This document shows positions 28,642-38,836 of a DNA stretch of 64,000 nt, piece after piece. The position numbers and the translations under genes are program-made. The number at the start of each line of letters is the position of its first letter. The stretch's first letter is position 1. The notes beneath the pieces were generated by a model, which saw nothing but the letters and a program-made list of their open reading frames with translations, had not been told where the DNA came from and ran no database searches. This DNA is from QHXM01 sp032160705 (lineage in GTDB: Bacteria > Acidobacteriota > Blastocatellia > Pyrinomonadales > Pyrinomonadaceae), in contig JAVHVE010000037.1 of the NCBI GenBank assembly GCA_032160705.1, positions 95,347 through 159,346 on the forward strand, given 5' to 3'.

Positions 28642-31083
28642 ATGAATTCTGAAAATAATCAACGATCAGATAAAAGCGCTTCCGCTAATGCTTCTGCCAG
28701 CAATGTTGTGCTGCCCGCTGGGACGCTCCTCAACAACCGCTATCTGATAGAGCATGAACTCGGACGCGGCGGGATGGGGGCTGTTTATCTTGCGCGTGAC
28801 AAGCAGCTAATTTCCAGGCCAGTTGTCATCAAAGTGTTACTTGATAATTCTATGCAACATAGCTGGGTCGTAAATAAGTTCCGGCATGAGATCGATGCGC
28901 TGTCACGTATTGATCATCCTAATATAGTCGGCATCTTTGATGCTGGTGAGATGGAAGGCGGTAAATCCTATATCGTCATGCAGTATGTGGAAGGTAAAAA
29001 CATGCGTGCGGCGATTAACTCATCCAGGATGGACTTGAGTCGTGTTGCCGAACTGTTCCGGCAGATCTGCAGAGCGTTGAGTGCCGCACACGAGAAAGGT
29101 ATCTTCCATCGAGATCTCAAGCCGGAAAATATCATGCTCCAGCGGTTGAGTGATGGAGATGAACAAGTCAAGATCATAGATTTCGGAATCGCTAAAGTTA
29201 AGGATTCCATGGCCGCGTCAACTACCAGCTCCAATTTAATGGTTGGCACTGTTCTTTATATGGCACCCGAGCAGTTGGAGAAGAAATCAGTTACGGCGGC
29301 AAGCGACATCTACGCTCTAGGCATTATCGCCTACGAAATGATTACGAGCTGCAGACCCTTCAATCCCGAGTCAAGTTTCCAGATGTTGGAAATGCAGCGC
29401 GCTGGTGTGCGTGTCAAACCGCGGGACTTACGCCCAAGTTTGCCAGCAACAGCCGAGGCTGCGATCCTCAAGGCACTCTCCTTCAATCCATCTGATCGTT
29501 ACCAGAGAGCACAAGATTTTGGCGACGAATTATGGCGCGCTTTGAGTGTGGAAGGCCGAATTGTAGATGACGTTGACCAGATTCCCACTGTACCGTTTTC
29601 AATAAAACAACCGACGACAGAGACTATGCGTATTGCACTTCTTTATAAGCGTCATGCGCAACCGGATGAGCAGATTCTCACAGTGCTTGAAACAGAGTTT
29701 CGCGCACAAGGCTATGAAGTGTTTATAGACCGCCACCTCTCTATAGGCGTTGAATGGGCGCAGGAGATTGAGCGACAGGTGCGCAGTGCTGATGCCGTTA
29801 TTCCGTTGCTCTCATCGGCCTCCATTTTAAGCGAGATGATGGTTTACGAGGTCCAGACAGCATACGATGCAGCGCAGGGACAGAATGGTAAACCAAGGTT
29901 ATTGCCTGTCCGCATCAACTTAGAAGGAGCATTGCCAGACGAGTTAGCAACCATTCTCAACCCACTTCAATATGCTACTTGGAACAGCCCTCAGGATAAC
30001 CAGCGGCTCGCGCAGGAACTTCTTAATTCGTTAAAGACTCCTCCAAGCAAGCCCCTTGACATGCGCAAATTGGAACCAATTGGCGGGGCGGTTCCGCTTG
30101 ATTCCAAGTTCTATATCGTGCGACCTACAGATAATGAATTCCTTGCAGCCATTGAGCGACGCGATAGCATTGTGCTAGTTAAGGGCGCGCGGCAGATGGG
30201 TAAAACCTCACTCTTGGCACGTGGCTTGAAACAGGCGCGAGAAACTGGAGCGAAGGTTGTATTCACAGATTTTCAAGGGCTCAACGCTACGCACTTTGAG
30301 TCGGTGGAGACACTTTATATTGCGTTGGCTGAGTGGATCGCCGACCAACTCGATTTGGATGTTTTACCGCAGGAAGTCTGGAACGCCGAACGCGGGCCGA
30401 GCGTCAACTTTCAGCGTTACATTCGCCGCGAAGTAATGGCGAAAGTCTCAGGCCCGCTCGTTTGGGGACTCGACGAAGTTGATCGCTTATTCACATGCCC
30501 ATTTGGCAGTGAGGTCTTTGGGCTGTTTCGTTCGTGGCATAATGCGCGCGCTGCTGTCCCAGATGGGCCGTGGTGTAATCTGACTTTAGCAATTGCTTAC
30601 GCAACTGAGGCATCCCTATTCATCTCGGACCTTAACCAGTCGCCGTTCAATGTTGGCACACGATTAGCGCTTGATGACTTTACGCTTGAGCAAGTGGCCG
30701 AACTCAATCGACGCTATGACTCGCAACTAAAAAATCAAACTGAAGTAAATGCTTTCTATGATTTGTTGAGCGGGCACCCGTACCTTGTACGTAAAGGTCT
30801 ACATGAGCTGGCCTCGCACAGAATCAGCTTAGCGACTTTCTCTAAGCAGGCAGACCGTGATGAAGGCCCCTTTGGGGATCACCTGCGACGATTCTTGGTG
30901 CTGTTGGCGCAGGATACGGCACTTTGCGATGTAATGAAGGAAGTCCTGAGTGGTCGTCCTTGCCCGTCAATAGAGAGCTTCTACCGTTTACGAAGTGCCG
31001 GTTTGCTTGCTGGTGATTCAATGCAAGAAGCGCGACCTCGCTGCCATCTCTACGCCAGTTATCTAAGACGCCATTTATTGTAA
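28642..31083 (+). CDS. Ser/Thr kinase-TIR-AAA ATPase fusion protein
   Basis: This 813-residue protein links three modules. Residues about 30-300 are a Hanks kinase: LGRGGMGAVYLARD, HRDLKPEN at 156-163, IIDFGIAKV, MAPEQLEKK. Residues 328-470 are a TIR domain: RIALLYKRHAQPDEQIL, GYEVFIDRHLSIGVEW, SADAVIPLLSSASI, and SEMMVYEVQTA with a glutamate in the position of the NADase residue. Residues about 485-813 are an AAA_35-type ATPase: Walker A KGARQMGKTS (514-523) and Walker B VWGLDEVDRLF. I chose ATG 28642 after AGGTGG. It resembles conflict-system signalling proteins: sensing by the ATPase, modulation by the kinase, NAD+ cleavage by TIR. That reading is inference. Confidence 0.85.
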   Translation: MNSENNQRSDKSASANASASNVVLPAGTLLNNRYLIEHELGRGGMGAVYLARDKQLISRPVVIKVLLDNSMQHSWVVNKFRHEIDALSRIDHPNIVGIFDAGEMEGGKSYIVMQYVEGKNMRAAINSSRMDLSRVAELFRQICRALSAAHEKGIFHRDLKPENIMLQRLSDGDEQVKIIDFGIAKVKDSMAASTTSSNLMVGTVLYMAPEQLEKKSVTAASDIYALGIIAYEMITSCRPFNPESSFQMLEMQRAGVRVKPRDLRPSLPATAEAAILKALSFNPSDRYQRAQDFGDELWRALSVEGRIVDDVDQIPTVPFSIKQPTTETMRIALLYKRHAQPDEQILTVLETEFRAQGYEVFIDRHLSIGVEWAQEIERQVRSADAVIPLLSSASILSEMMVYEVQTAYDAAQGQNGKPRLLPVRINLEGALPDELATILNPLQYATWNSPQDNQRLAQELLNSLKTPPSKPLDMRKLEPIGGAVPLDSKFYIVRPTDNEFLAAIERRDSIVLVKGARQMGKTSLLARGLKQARETGAKVVFTDFQGLNATHFESVETLYIALAEWIADQLDLDVLPQEVWNAERGPSVNFQRYIRREVMAKVSGPLVWGLDEVDRLFTCPFGSEVFGLFRSWHNARAAVPDGPWCNLTLAIAYATEASLFISDLNQSPFNVGTRLALDDFTLEQVAELNRRYDSQLKNQTEVNAFYDLLSGHPYLVRKGLHELASHRISLATFSKQADRDEGPFGDHLRRFLVLLAQDTALCDVMKEVLSGRPCPSIESFYRLRSAGLLAGDSMQEARPRCHLYASYLRRHLL

Positions 31084-31179
31084 GGCTTATTTATTGGCGA
31101 CGTGATAACTAGCACGAAAAAAATGGGGCGATTTCTTCAACCCCCTTCACATCAACATCTCATAAGCGAGTAAAAGACT

Positions 31180-34100
31180 ATGAGCACAGTCGCATCCGAT
31201 TTCTACGTTATCGGCGGAACCCTTCAGCGTGATGCTCCTAGCTACGTAAAGCGCCAAGCTGATGACAAACTCTATAATGGGTTGAGTGCAGGACAATTTT
31301 GTTACGTCCTGACGTCGCGCCAGATGGGCAAGTCATCGCTCATGGTGCGTACATCAGTGCGGTTACGTGCCGACGATGTAGCAGTCGTAGTGCTGGATTT
31401 GACGGCTATTGGGCAGAACGTCACGGCAGAACAATGGTACGAAGGATTGCTGGATTTGATCGGTCAACAGCTTAATCTTGAGGAGGAATTAGAAAAATTC
31501 TGGCTGGCTAATAAGCGAATCGGTCCTTTGCAGCGATGGATGCGGGCTATCAGGGAAGTTGTCATGAAGCACAAGCGAGGACGAATTGTAATCTTTGTTG
31601 ATGAGATTGATGCCGTGCGCAGCTTGACATTTTCAACTGACGAGTTTTTTGCAGGGGTACGCGAGTTCTATAACTGGCGGTCTGAAGACGACGATTTGAT
31701 GCGTTTGACCTTTTGCTTACTGGGCGTAGCTACTCCATCTGATCTCATCCGAGATACAAGAACGACACCTTTTAATATAGGGCAGCGAATTGAGTTAACT
31801 GACTTTACAGAAACTGAAGCAGCGCCGCTAGCACAAGGACTTGGTCGAGATGAGCGACTAAGCCGTTTGCTTTTAGAGCGGGCTCTCTACTGGACAGGCG
31901 GGCATCCCTATCTCACCCAGCGTCTCTGCCAATCAGTAGCAGCGGACGACAGCGTGCAAGATTCACAAGGCGTGGATCGCCTGTGCAAGGAAATATTTCT
32001 TTCTTCGCGGGCACGCGAGCGCGATGACAATCTGCTCTTCGTGCGCGAGCGAATGCTCCGAAGCGAAGAAGCAGATAGGGCAAGCCTACTTGATTTGTAT
32101 CAACAGGTGTGGAAACGCAGGCGCGTTCCTGACGATGAGACAAATACGATAGTCAGCGTGTTACGTCTCTCTGGGATTACTCGCGCAGTAGAGGGTTTCC
32201 TACACGTTCGCAACCGGATTTATTACAGTGTCTTTGACCATAAATGGATCACAGCGAATATGCCGGATGCGGAACTGCGACGCCAACGCTCAGCATACCG
32301 AAAGGGAGTGTGGCGTGCAGCAGCTATTGCCGCAATCATCCTCACATTGATGGGAGTGCTTGTCGCAGCGGCCATTCAACAACGCAATGTTGCGCGTGAG
32401 GAGAGAAGGCGCGCAGACGAAAATGCGGATCAATTAAGCGTTGCTCTAGCGAAAGCTGAAGAACAAAGGCGTGAAGCCGAACGACAAAGACAGATTGCTG
32501 AAGACAAGAGCAACGAAGCAAATCAGCAGAGAAAAATTGCGGAGGATAAGAGCAATGAAGCGGCAGCAAATGCGAAACGCGCTGAAATTGCGCTTAGGGC
32601 TGCGGAAGAACAAAGGGTGATTGCTGAACGCAACTTGCAGGCGGCGAAATCCGCAAAGGAACTGGCAGAAGCGAATGAAGAGGCGGCTAAGGAGTCCGAA
32701 AGGCGTCTACGCAAACGAAGCATTGATAACAACAATTTTATCTACTATTTGGCCGCAATTTTAAAACAGATTTCACCGACGAAAGAGGGTCCTTATTGGA
32801 ACAATATAATGGGCAATGCCCAAATGCATTTGCGTAATTACGAAGATGCTATCTCTTATTACTCAGGGTCTCTGACTGACGAACCAAACAACATAGTAGG
32901 ATTAATTAATCGAAGTTACATGTACATGGTTAACAAACAGCCAGACAAGACAGTTGAGGACGCCAAAGCTGCCCTCGACATCAATTCAAACTCTGCTTCT
33001 GCTCGCCTCAATCTTAGTGTCGGCCTTAGCTTTTTGGGACGTTATGATGAAGCAGAGGTGAACATGAAGAAGGGTATTCAAAACTTCATATATAGCGGCG
33101 TTGGAGATACTCTGCAATCTTATGTCTCACCGGAGATAGAAAGGGTCACAGGGCGCACGGTTATTGACGTGGACGGGTCAGCCGCACTGACTGCGTTTTA
33201 TTATGAACTAGCCAACATGAGAGCCTCGGCTGGTGGAGCAGGTTTTGAAGCATCCCTCATAGCGGCGGACAGTAGACCTAAGAATGTGAATGCTTATCTG
33301 TTTGCCTTAAACTGGGCTTGGATGAATTATGAGCAACGACGACAAGATTTCGGAGCACTAGCGGCTCAGGGGGCACTTTGGGAGCGAGCCGGTTATATAG
33401 AGCAGGCACTTGATGCATATAATAACTTCCTGAAGCAACTCAAAGAGCATCCAGCCGAGCAGCGCTATGACAGCTTAGCTCGGTGGGTATCTCTTCGGGT
33501 AAAGGCGCTGCGAAAGAACGTCCTTAGCAAACATCAGCCGGAACAGCTTGATGCACAAGACCTGTTTTTGAGAGGACGTGAGTCACGATTTAGTGGCAGA
33601 AGTGATACTCTCAAGTTATGGACTCAAGCCATTGAAAAAGACCGAAGCAATGTTGGCTATTTGATTGCAAGGGCTGGCTTGCGTTACGAAAGAAATGACT
33701 TTGTAGGCACCCGTCTTGATAGCAATGCCGTCCTGAGCCTCGCACCAAACACAGCCACCGCGTACTTGTATCGAGCATTGGCAAATGTCAGCGATGACTT
33801 AAAGGCACCTAAAGAGGTAATCATCGAAGACATTAAGAGGGCGAAAGAATTAGACCCAACCGCCGTTCCTAGTGCCGACGATAATAATCTCAATAAACTC
33901 AGCGAGATTTTGGCAGAAAACGATTTAAATGATGCCATTGATCTCCTTGAGCGTACTACTAAGTATAGCGATCCATCTCCAAGTCCCTACCTCCTGATGG
34001 CTCGACTATTAAACGGTAGGAAACGCTACGAAAAAGCCTTAGAGAAGATTAAGATCGCCACTATGCTAAGAGGCAATGAGACAGAACTGTATAATGAGCG

Positions 34101-34488
34101 CAGGAAAGCCGAAGAAGGTCTTTGCCAGAAAAAAGAGGTTAAAAATGGCTCCTGCCTGAATCAAGTAGAGATAGCGCTCAACCAAGCCTCTGCTTACAAA
34201 GGATTCGGTGATGCCTTGCTCAGACAGGGAAGGAAGGGAGAAGCTCTCAACATTTACGTTAAGAGCTTACGTCTGTTGAACGACCTTCTGAACAACCTTG
34301 CCGATGTCAAGACACGACCAGAGATTCAGCGCGACATATCTATTATCCTATCTACAACGGCGCGTGTCATTGAAGAGCAGGGGACGAAGGCAAAGGCGAT
34401 AGAATATCTGGAAACGGAATTAGGTGAGATGAATAATTTGAAGCTTTATCTCAGCGATGAGATTAAACGACTCTCAAACTCTCCTTGA
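31180..34488 (+). CDS. AAA_35 ATPase with transmembrane helix, coiled coil and TPR repeats
   Basis: This 1102-residue protein begins with an AAA_35 ATPase: LTSRQMGKSSLM (Walker A, residues about 46-57) and IVIFVDEIDAV (Walker B, about 138-148). A winged-helix-like stretch follows (SVLRLSGITRAVEGFLHVRN). One transmembrane helix (AAAIAAIILTLMGVLVAAAI, about 381-400) leads to a coiled coil (about 405-515, repeats such as AEDKSNEANQQRKI) and then a long TPR-like solenoid. The N-terminal ATPase should face the cytosol. It follows the kinase-TIR-AAA gene by 96 bases in the same direction and shares the ATPase family, so the two probably work together at the membrane. Confidence 0.8.
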   Translation: MSTVASDFYVIGGTLQRDAPSYVKRQADDKLYNGLSAGQFCYVLTSRQMGKSSLMVRTSVRLRADDVAVVVLDLTAIGQNVTAEQWYEGLLDLIGQQLNLEEELEKFWLANKRIGPLQRWMRAIREVVMKHKRGRIVIFVDEIDAVRSLTFSTDEFFAGVREFYNWRSEDDDLMRLTFCLLGVATPSDLIRDTRTTPFNIGQRIELTDFTETEAAPLAQGLGRDERLSRLLLERALYWTGGHPYLTQRLCQSVAADDSVQDSQGVDRLCKEIFLSSRARERDDNLLFVRERMLRSEEADRASLLDLYQQVWKRRRVPDDETNTIVSVLRLSGITRAVEGFLHVRNRIYYSVFDHKWITANMPDAELRRQRSAYRKGVWRAAAIAAIILTLMGVLVAAAIQQRNVAREERRRADENADQLSVALAKAEEQRREAERQRQIAEDKSNEANQQRKIAEDKSNEAAANAKRAEIALRAAEEQRVIAERNLQAAKSAKELAEANEEAAKESERRLRKRSIDNNNFIYYLAAILKQISPTKEGPYWNNIMGNAQMHLRNYEDAISYYSGSLTDEPNNIVGLINRSYMYMVNKQPDKTVEDAKAALDINSNSASARLNLSVGLSFLGRYDEAEVNMKKGIQNFIYSGVGDTLQSYVSPEIERVTGRTVIDVDGSAALTAFYYELANMRASAGGAGFEASLIAADSRPKNVNAYLFALNWAWMNYEQRRQDFGALAAQGALWERAGYIEQALDAYNNFLKQLKEHPAEQRYDSLARWVSLRVKALRKNVLSKHQPEQLDAQDLFLRGRESRFSGRSDTLKLWTQAIEKDRSNVGYLIARAGLRYERNDFVGTRLDSNAVLSLAPNTATAYLYRALANVSDDLKAPKEVIIEDIKRAKELDPTAVPSADDNNLNKLSEILAENDLNDAIDLLERTTKYSDPSPSPYLLMARLLNGRKRYEKALEKIKIATMLRGNETELYNERRKAEEGLCQKKEVKNGSCLNQVEIALNQASAYKGFGDALLRQGRKGEALNIYVKSLRLLNDLLNNLADVKTRPEIQRDISIILSTTARVIEEQGTKAKAIEYLETELGEMNNLKLYLSDEIKRLSNSP

Positions 34489-34544
34489 ATCAACTTAACG
34501 GTAAGAGTGTGGTTTCAGTATGTGTCTAATAGCTGAGGGCTGCA

Positions 34545-36263
34545 TCAGGGTGTGCGAGCATATTTAGACTTAATGTTTTTTGCTCGTTCCTCTAGTGGTA
34601 CTGCTTCAGCTTCGCGGTTCATCTGGCGTAGGAGAGAAGCATATTTCTGCAAGGTAGTAGCGAGTTGGTGTTGATCCTGTTCTGGTATCTTATCCATTAA
34701 TATTAAAGCTTTTTTATACGAAGCTTCACTCTCCTTATACTTCTTTTGATGACGATAAAGTTCTGCCAATTCGTATAAGCTATAAGCCTCACTACTATCT
34801 TTCTGACTTTGAGGGAACATATCTATAGCATTCCGAAAGAGCGATTCGGCCTGTGCACTCTTGCCTTGGGCGTAGAGAAGCAAAGCATAGTTTTTTGTGT
34901 ACCAAGCTAGGTCAGCCGGAGACTTATCTTTAAACTTCTGACTAATACTAATTGCTCTTTGATAAAGCGGCTCGGCTCGCTCATATTTATCTAGATAGTA
35001 ATAAACCTTCGCAAGATTATTAAGGCTAGTGGCAATATCCGGACTTTCCGGTGGCAGTACCTTTTCCCGAATAGCTAATGCCTGCTCAAAAACTGACTCA
35101 GCTTCCGCATATTTCGCTTGATCCAGAAATAGTGATCCCTGAAAGTTCAGGTAATTCGCAAAGCGTGGGTACTCCAGTCCATCGAGTTCCTTAATAATCC
35201 TCAGGCACTCTTGAAGCAACAATTCGGTAGAAGCATATTCCTTTAAGGATTCATATAGGTTAACGAGGCTTGTCAATATTTTGAGTCTCGTGCTTCGCAC
35301 GTCACCAGGAGCCGCCTCTAACTTCGCTAGAGCCTCTTTATAGAGGGATTCCGCCTTCGCATACTGGTTATTCCCCATGTATGCGCTAGCCAAATCATCT
35401 ACAGCAAGGGCTGTATGTGAACCGTTTAACCCATAAGCTGTCTCTATAATCTTCAATCTTCGCAGCAAAGCTGCTTCTGCCTCTTTATATTTATGCTGTA
35501 CGACGTATAGATCAGCCAATGCCTTCAAAATATCGCTGTCAAAGTATTCCGGCTCCCGGCTCTTTTCTCGAAACGCTAATGCGCGCTGGAGAAATGATTC
35601 TGCTTCAGCATAATTCTTCTGAAACTGGTTAATTGTAGCTGCATAGCCTAAGGTCGTAATAATATCTCTATCACTCGCCGTATCACCTGCTTCTTCAAAG
35701 ATTGCTAACGCTTGCTTGAGGTGAATGTTTGCTTCAGTATAATTTTTCTGGATAAAGTTAGTTATTGCCAAATAACCTAACGTGACGGCAATGGTAGGAT
35801 TTTCAGGTCTCAAAAAATAGTGTTTTATCGCCAATGCCTGCTTTAAGAGCTGCTCTACGAGATCATAAGCTCCCGGATTAAGAAGGGCAGAAGCGAGGGC
35901 CTGTTGGTTGTTTGCTGCTGCCAAAGACTCTGCTCTCGGTTTTTTCTCCCAAACCACCCTTTCCCAAATCGCCAGCGCCTGTCTAGAGTTTTTTATGGCT
36001 TCTGGAAGCTTGCCCTCTTGCTTTAAGTAAACCAGCGCCAAATTGTAGTAGCTTAAAGCCAAGCGCGGGTCTTCCGGGCCGAAACTCTCGGCCTCTCTTC
36101 GTGCGAGATTAAATCTTCTTTCAGCTTCAGAATATTGCCCTTCTTCATAAGCTTTCGTTCCAGCATCAATGTACGTTTTCCAGAGCGAATCTTGCGTTAG
36201 GACAGTGGCAGGTGTAAGCAACAATAAGACCAATGCCGGGAATGTTTTAAACTTCATCCGCAT
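34545..36263 (-). CDS. Secreted TPR-repeat protein
   Basis: The 572-residue product starts with a signal peptide (FPALVLLLLTPATVLTQ) and is then made of about twelve TPR units of 34-42 residues. Examples are PRLALSYYNLALVYLKQEGK, AEAESVFEQALAIREKVLPP and PDIATSLNNLAKVYYYLDKY, the TPR_12 kinesin-light-chain type. It should be periplasmic or exported, forming a binding scaffold. It converges with the AAA/TPR gene, 56 bases apart. It could be host-type cargo or the external partner of the membrane ATPase. Three possible starts (TTG 36272, ATG 36263, ATG 36257) differ only before the signal peptide. Confidence 0.85.
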   Translation of the reverse strand: MRMKFKTFPALVLLLLTPATVLTQDSLWKTYIDAGTKAYEEGQYSEAERRFNLARREAESFGPEDPRLALSYYNLALVYLKQEGKLPEAIKNSRQALAIWERVVWEKKPRAESLAAANNQQALASALLNPGAYDLVEQLLKQALAIKHYFLRPENPTIAVTLGYLAITNFIQKNYTEANIHLKQALAIFEEAGDTASDRDIITTLGYAATINQFQKNYAEAESFLQRALAFREKSREPEYFDSDILKALADLYVVQHKYKEAEAALLRRLKIIETAYGLNGSHTALAVDDLASAYMGNNQYAKAESLYKEALAKLEAAPGDVRSTRLKILTSLVNLYESLKEYASTELLLQECLRIIKELDGLEYPRFANYLNFQGSLFLDQAKYAEAESVFEQALAIREKVLPPESPDIATSLNNLAKVYYYLDKYERAEPLYQRAISISQKFKDKSPADLAWYTKNYALLLYAQGKSAQAESLFRNAIDMFPQSQKDSSEAYSLYELAELYRHQKKYKESEASYKKALILMDKIPEQDQHQLATTLQKYASLLRQMNREAEAVPLEERAKNIKSKYARTP

Positions 36264-36544
36264 AATTCTCAATATTGAAGAAGCTAACTACGATGCTATC
36301 TAATCTTTAATAGAATTACAGTCAAACTCCGAAAATAATAATGATAAACATCAACTCCATCAAGCATTGAACTGTCCCTCTATCAAGTCTACTCAGCCAG
36401 TAGTCGGCTTTGCACATCTATTCAGGTGGAATGAATAAAAGCGATGAATTATGCGGTTTCTTCTGAATATTTGTGCAAAGCTATCTACCCTGAGTCTTTC
36501 CATGCTTGCGGCTGGTTAGGCTGCAGTCGCTTATCAACCATTAA

Positions 36545-38761
36545 TCAGTCAATGGATTGTACTGAATCTTCCGCAACATCCTCTACCGTCCCGCTCCTTC
36601 CTGCCGTACTCTGCTGCTGTCTCTTGCGGTGAAGTCGGATAAAGCTCTTTGCAGCCCGTTCCTCGGGGGGGAGGTCGTACAAGCTACCTCCCGTGTGTTT
36701 AACGAAGGCGTCAATATCGCCGTACACTTGAGCTAGTGCTTCGATTACTAGTTCCGGATCAATTAGCTCCGCAATCCTGTTGTAATTATAACCCCTAAGT
36801 TCCATCTTGACCGTGTCTCTACCCGACGTGGAGATTGGCATGGCGTTCTCCAACAAGAGGAGCACGTCGTGCGGCGTAGTGCGTAAGTGGCCGCTCAGGG
36901 ATCGCCTTACGGCCTCCTCGTCAACACAGCGCCAAGCAGTATAAAGGCTCAAAAGGTCTTTGGGGTATTTCCTGAAGAATCCCCCGTCGGCTGCCGCCTC
37001 CGCGATCCGTGAGCCGATCTTACGATGCACCTCGACCTCGGCCTCTTCGGAAATTACTACATCCACTTCACCTTCTTCAGTTACTTTAGTCACCGCTTGG
37101 GCGTATTCGAGGGCGAAAGGGAGCGGGGTCACAACGTCGGCTATATGTAGAGCTACTTTGTCTCTCTCGGTCTCATCCTCAATTCTCTTTAGAAGGGCGC
37201 TGATCAGGAAACCTGCTTGCGAGAAAGCGGAAAGTCCTATAGTTACGAACGTGCTCTCGTCTTGCGGAAAGAGTTCACCGTATTCGGCCACAGCCAATGC
37301 CAGACGAGCGGCATACTCTGTTGGTACCGAATCAGCCTGACGGAATAGCTTAGCTAAAAGGGTTCCGGGCTTGGCGCTCGCTGCTATGGCCTTTAGTTGT
37401 GTCTTCACGTAATTGACATCGCCCGCCTCGCCACTGCTGAGCACTTCTTGAACCATCCGGTCGCTCACATCTTTGGGCGGGACGCCGTAGGCGAAGTAGC
37501 GATGAAAATACTCCTCGGAAGCGATCCGCTTCTGGCTCGTCCACCGTGAGTGTGAGTCCGACCCGTGGGAGGGGTCCCCGAACGATCCTGCCGCACTGGG
37601 GAATATCTCCCTGATCAGTTGTTCCGCAGCATGCCTTTCATACGGCGTCATGTCCTTCAGTGCATCGGCTATTACGGCCGCGCCCTCCTCTTCCGCCTTC
37701 CCTGCCTTGTGCCTCATTCTGAAACCGCCGCCGACGTAAGCCGACGGATTGTCCCTGATGCTCGCGTAAAGACTGGGATAAAAAGCTCTCACGGCCTCGA
37801 TAACGAGAAGATCGACAGGGTTCACTTCGTCTTTCAGCAGCGGCAAGGCGAACGTCAGGCCATTCACGTAGCGTTTCACCAGCCGGGGCGTATTAATCCC
37901 CCTTTCAAAGGCCCGCTCGAACAGCCTCGCGAATTTTCTTACCTGCTGCTCGGACAACTCAATTCCTGCCAGTTTAAGCGCAGCTCCGACGCCTTCAAAA
38001 GTAATCCTTCTTAGGGCTTCAGAGTCAGCGTGCGGCAGTCGTAGCGGGACTTGGACGATCTTTTCTAGGAAACTGCGGCCCGCCTCGAAACTGCCATACT
38101 CCTCGGCGAGGGCGGCTGAGACCATCTGCTCGTCGAAGGCGAGGATATAGGCCATGTTAGGGAAATCCGCCGACAGCTTTACGAGTTTGAAGACGGCCTG
38201 AATTTCTTCCTTGTCGAGCCGGTCAATGTCATCCATTACCACGACGATGCGTGTTTCGGCATTGCCCAGTTCAACTTCCAGCCGATCCTTTAACTCTTCA
38301 AGATCGGCGGCCGGGTGTAATGAGCCTATGACGTTAGCGATTTCCTTAGCGCTACTTCCCGCGTAAGGAATCGCGGCAAGTAAGCCGGAGTATCGCCTGA
38401 ACATCTCACTGATATTTTCACCACGTGTTTTAAGTCGCGCGTCCAACTTCTCCGCCAAAACGCTGAAGAAGTTATGGAGCAGTTGGGATTCGTCGCTGAA
38501 GCGCCATGGGTTGAAGCGCACCGCCACCGAATTCAAGTGGCCCTCTAGCTCTTCGATCACCATGTTCAGGACGGAAGTTTTACCTTCGCCCCACGGGCCG
38601 TAAACACCCACCACGATGCTGCTGGCCTCGCGCCGACCCGTTATGACAGAGGCGATTCGCTTGGCGAACTCCGAGCGCCCGAAGCGATCCTCGCGCGAGG
38701 ACTTTATTGGGCGGTCCGCCTCATAGTGTTCGCGCTCGACCTTGACGACTTCTTTAGACAT
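36545..38761 (-). CDS. KAP family P-loop NTPase
   Basis: The 738-residue product has the KAP signature: Walker A VYGPWGEGKTSVL (about residues 50-62), the strand VRFNPWRFSDE, Walker B IVVVMDDIDRLD near 172-183 and LAFDEQMVSAALAEEYG. KAP NTPases are STAND-like ATPases often anchored or associated with membranes and frequent in anti-phage loci. Unlike classical KAPs, no transmembrane pair interrupts the ATPase core. The C-terminal 400 residues are helical and of unknown function. It is divergent from the HEPN gene with 75 bases between, so they share a control region. Confidence 0.85.
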   Translation of the reverse strand: MSKEVVKVEREHYEADRPIKSSREDRFGRSEFAKRIASVITGRREASSIVVGVYGPWGEGKTSVLNMVIEELEGHLNSVAVRFNPWRFSDESQLLHNFFSVLAEKLDARLKTRGENISEMFRRYSGLLAAIPYAGSSAKEIANVIGSLHPAADLEELKDRLEVELGNAETRIVVVMDDIDRLDKEEIQAVFKLVKLSADFPNMAYILAFDEQMVSAALAEEYGSFEAGRSFLEKIVQVPLRLPHADSEALRRITFEGVGAALKLAGIELSEQQVRKFARLFERAFERGINTPRLVKRYVNGLTFALPLLKDEVNPVDLLVIEAVRAFYPSLYASIRDNPSAYVGGGFRMRHKAGKAEEEGAAVIADALKDMTPYERHAAEQLIREIFPSAAGSFGDPSHGSDSHSRWTSQKRIASEEYFHRYFAYGVPPKDVSDRMVQEVLSSGEAGDVNYVKTQLKAIAASAKPGTLLAKLFRQADSVPTEYAARLALAVAEYGELFPQDESTFVTIGLSAFSQAGFLISALLKRIEDETERDKVALHIADVVTPLPFALEYAQAVTKVTEEGEVDVVISEEAEVEVHRKIGSRIAEAAADGGFFRKYPKDLLSLYTAWRCVDEEAVRRSLSGHLRTTPHDVLLLLENAMPISTSGRDTVKMELRGYNYNRIAELIDPELVIEALAQVYGDIDAFVKHTGGSLYDLPPEERAAKSFIRLHRKRQQQSTAGRSGTVEDVAEDSVQSID

Positions 38762-38836
38762 CACCTTTCACCTGGTTATGGTTGATAAGGACAATGGCAG
38801 GAATCGAAGTATAATTCAATGTGATGGAGGCGATAA

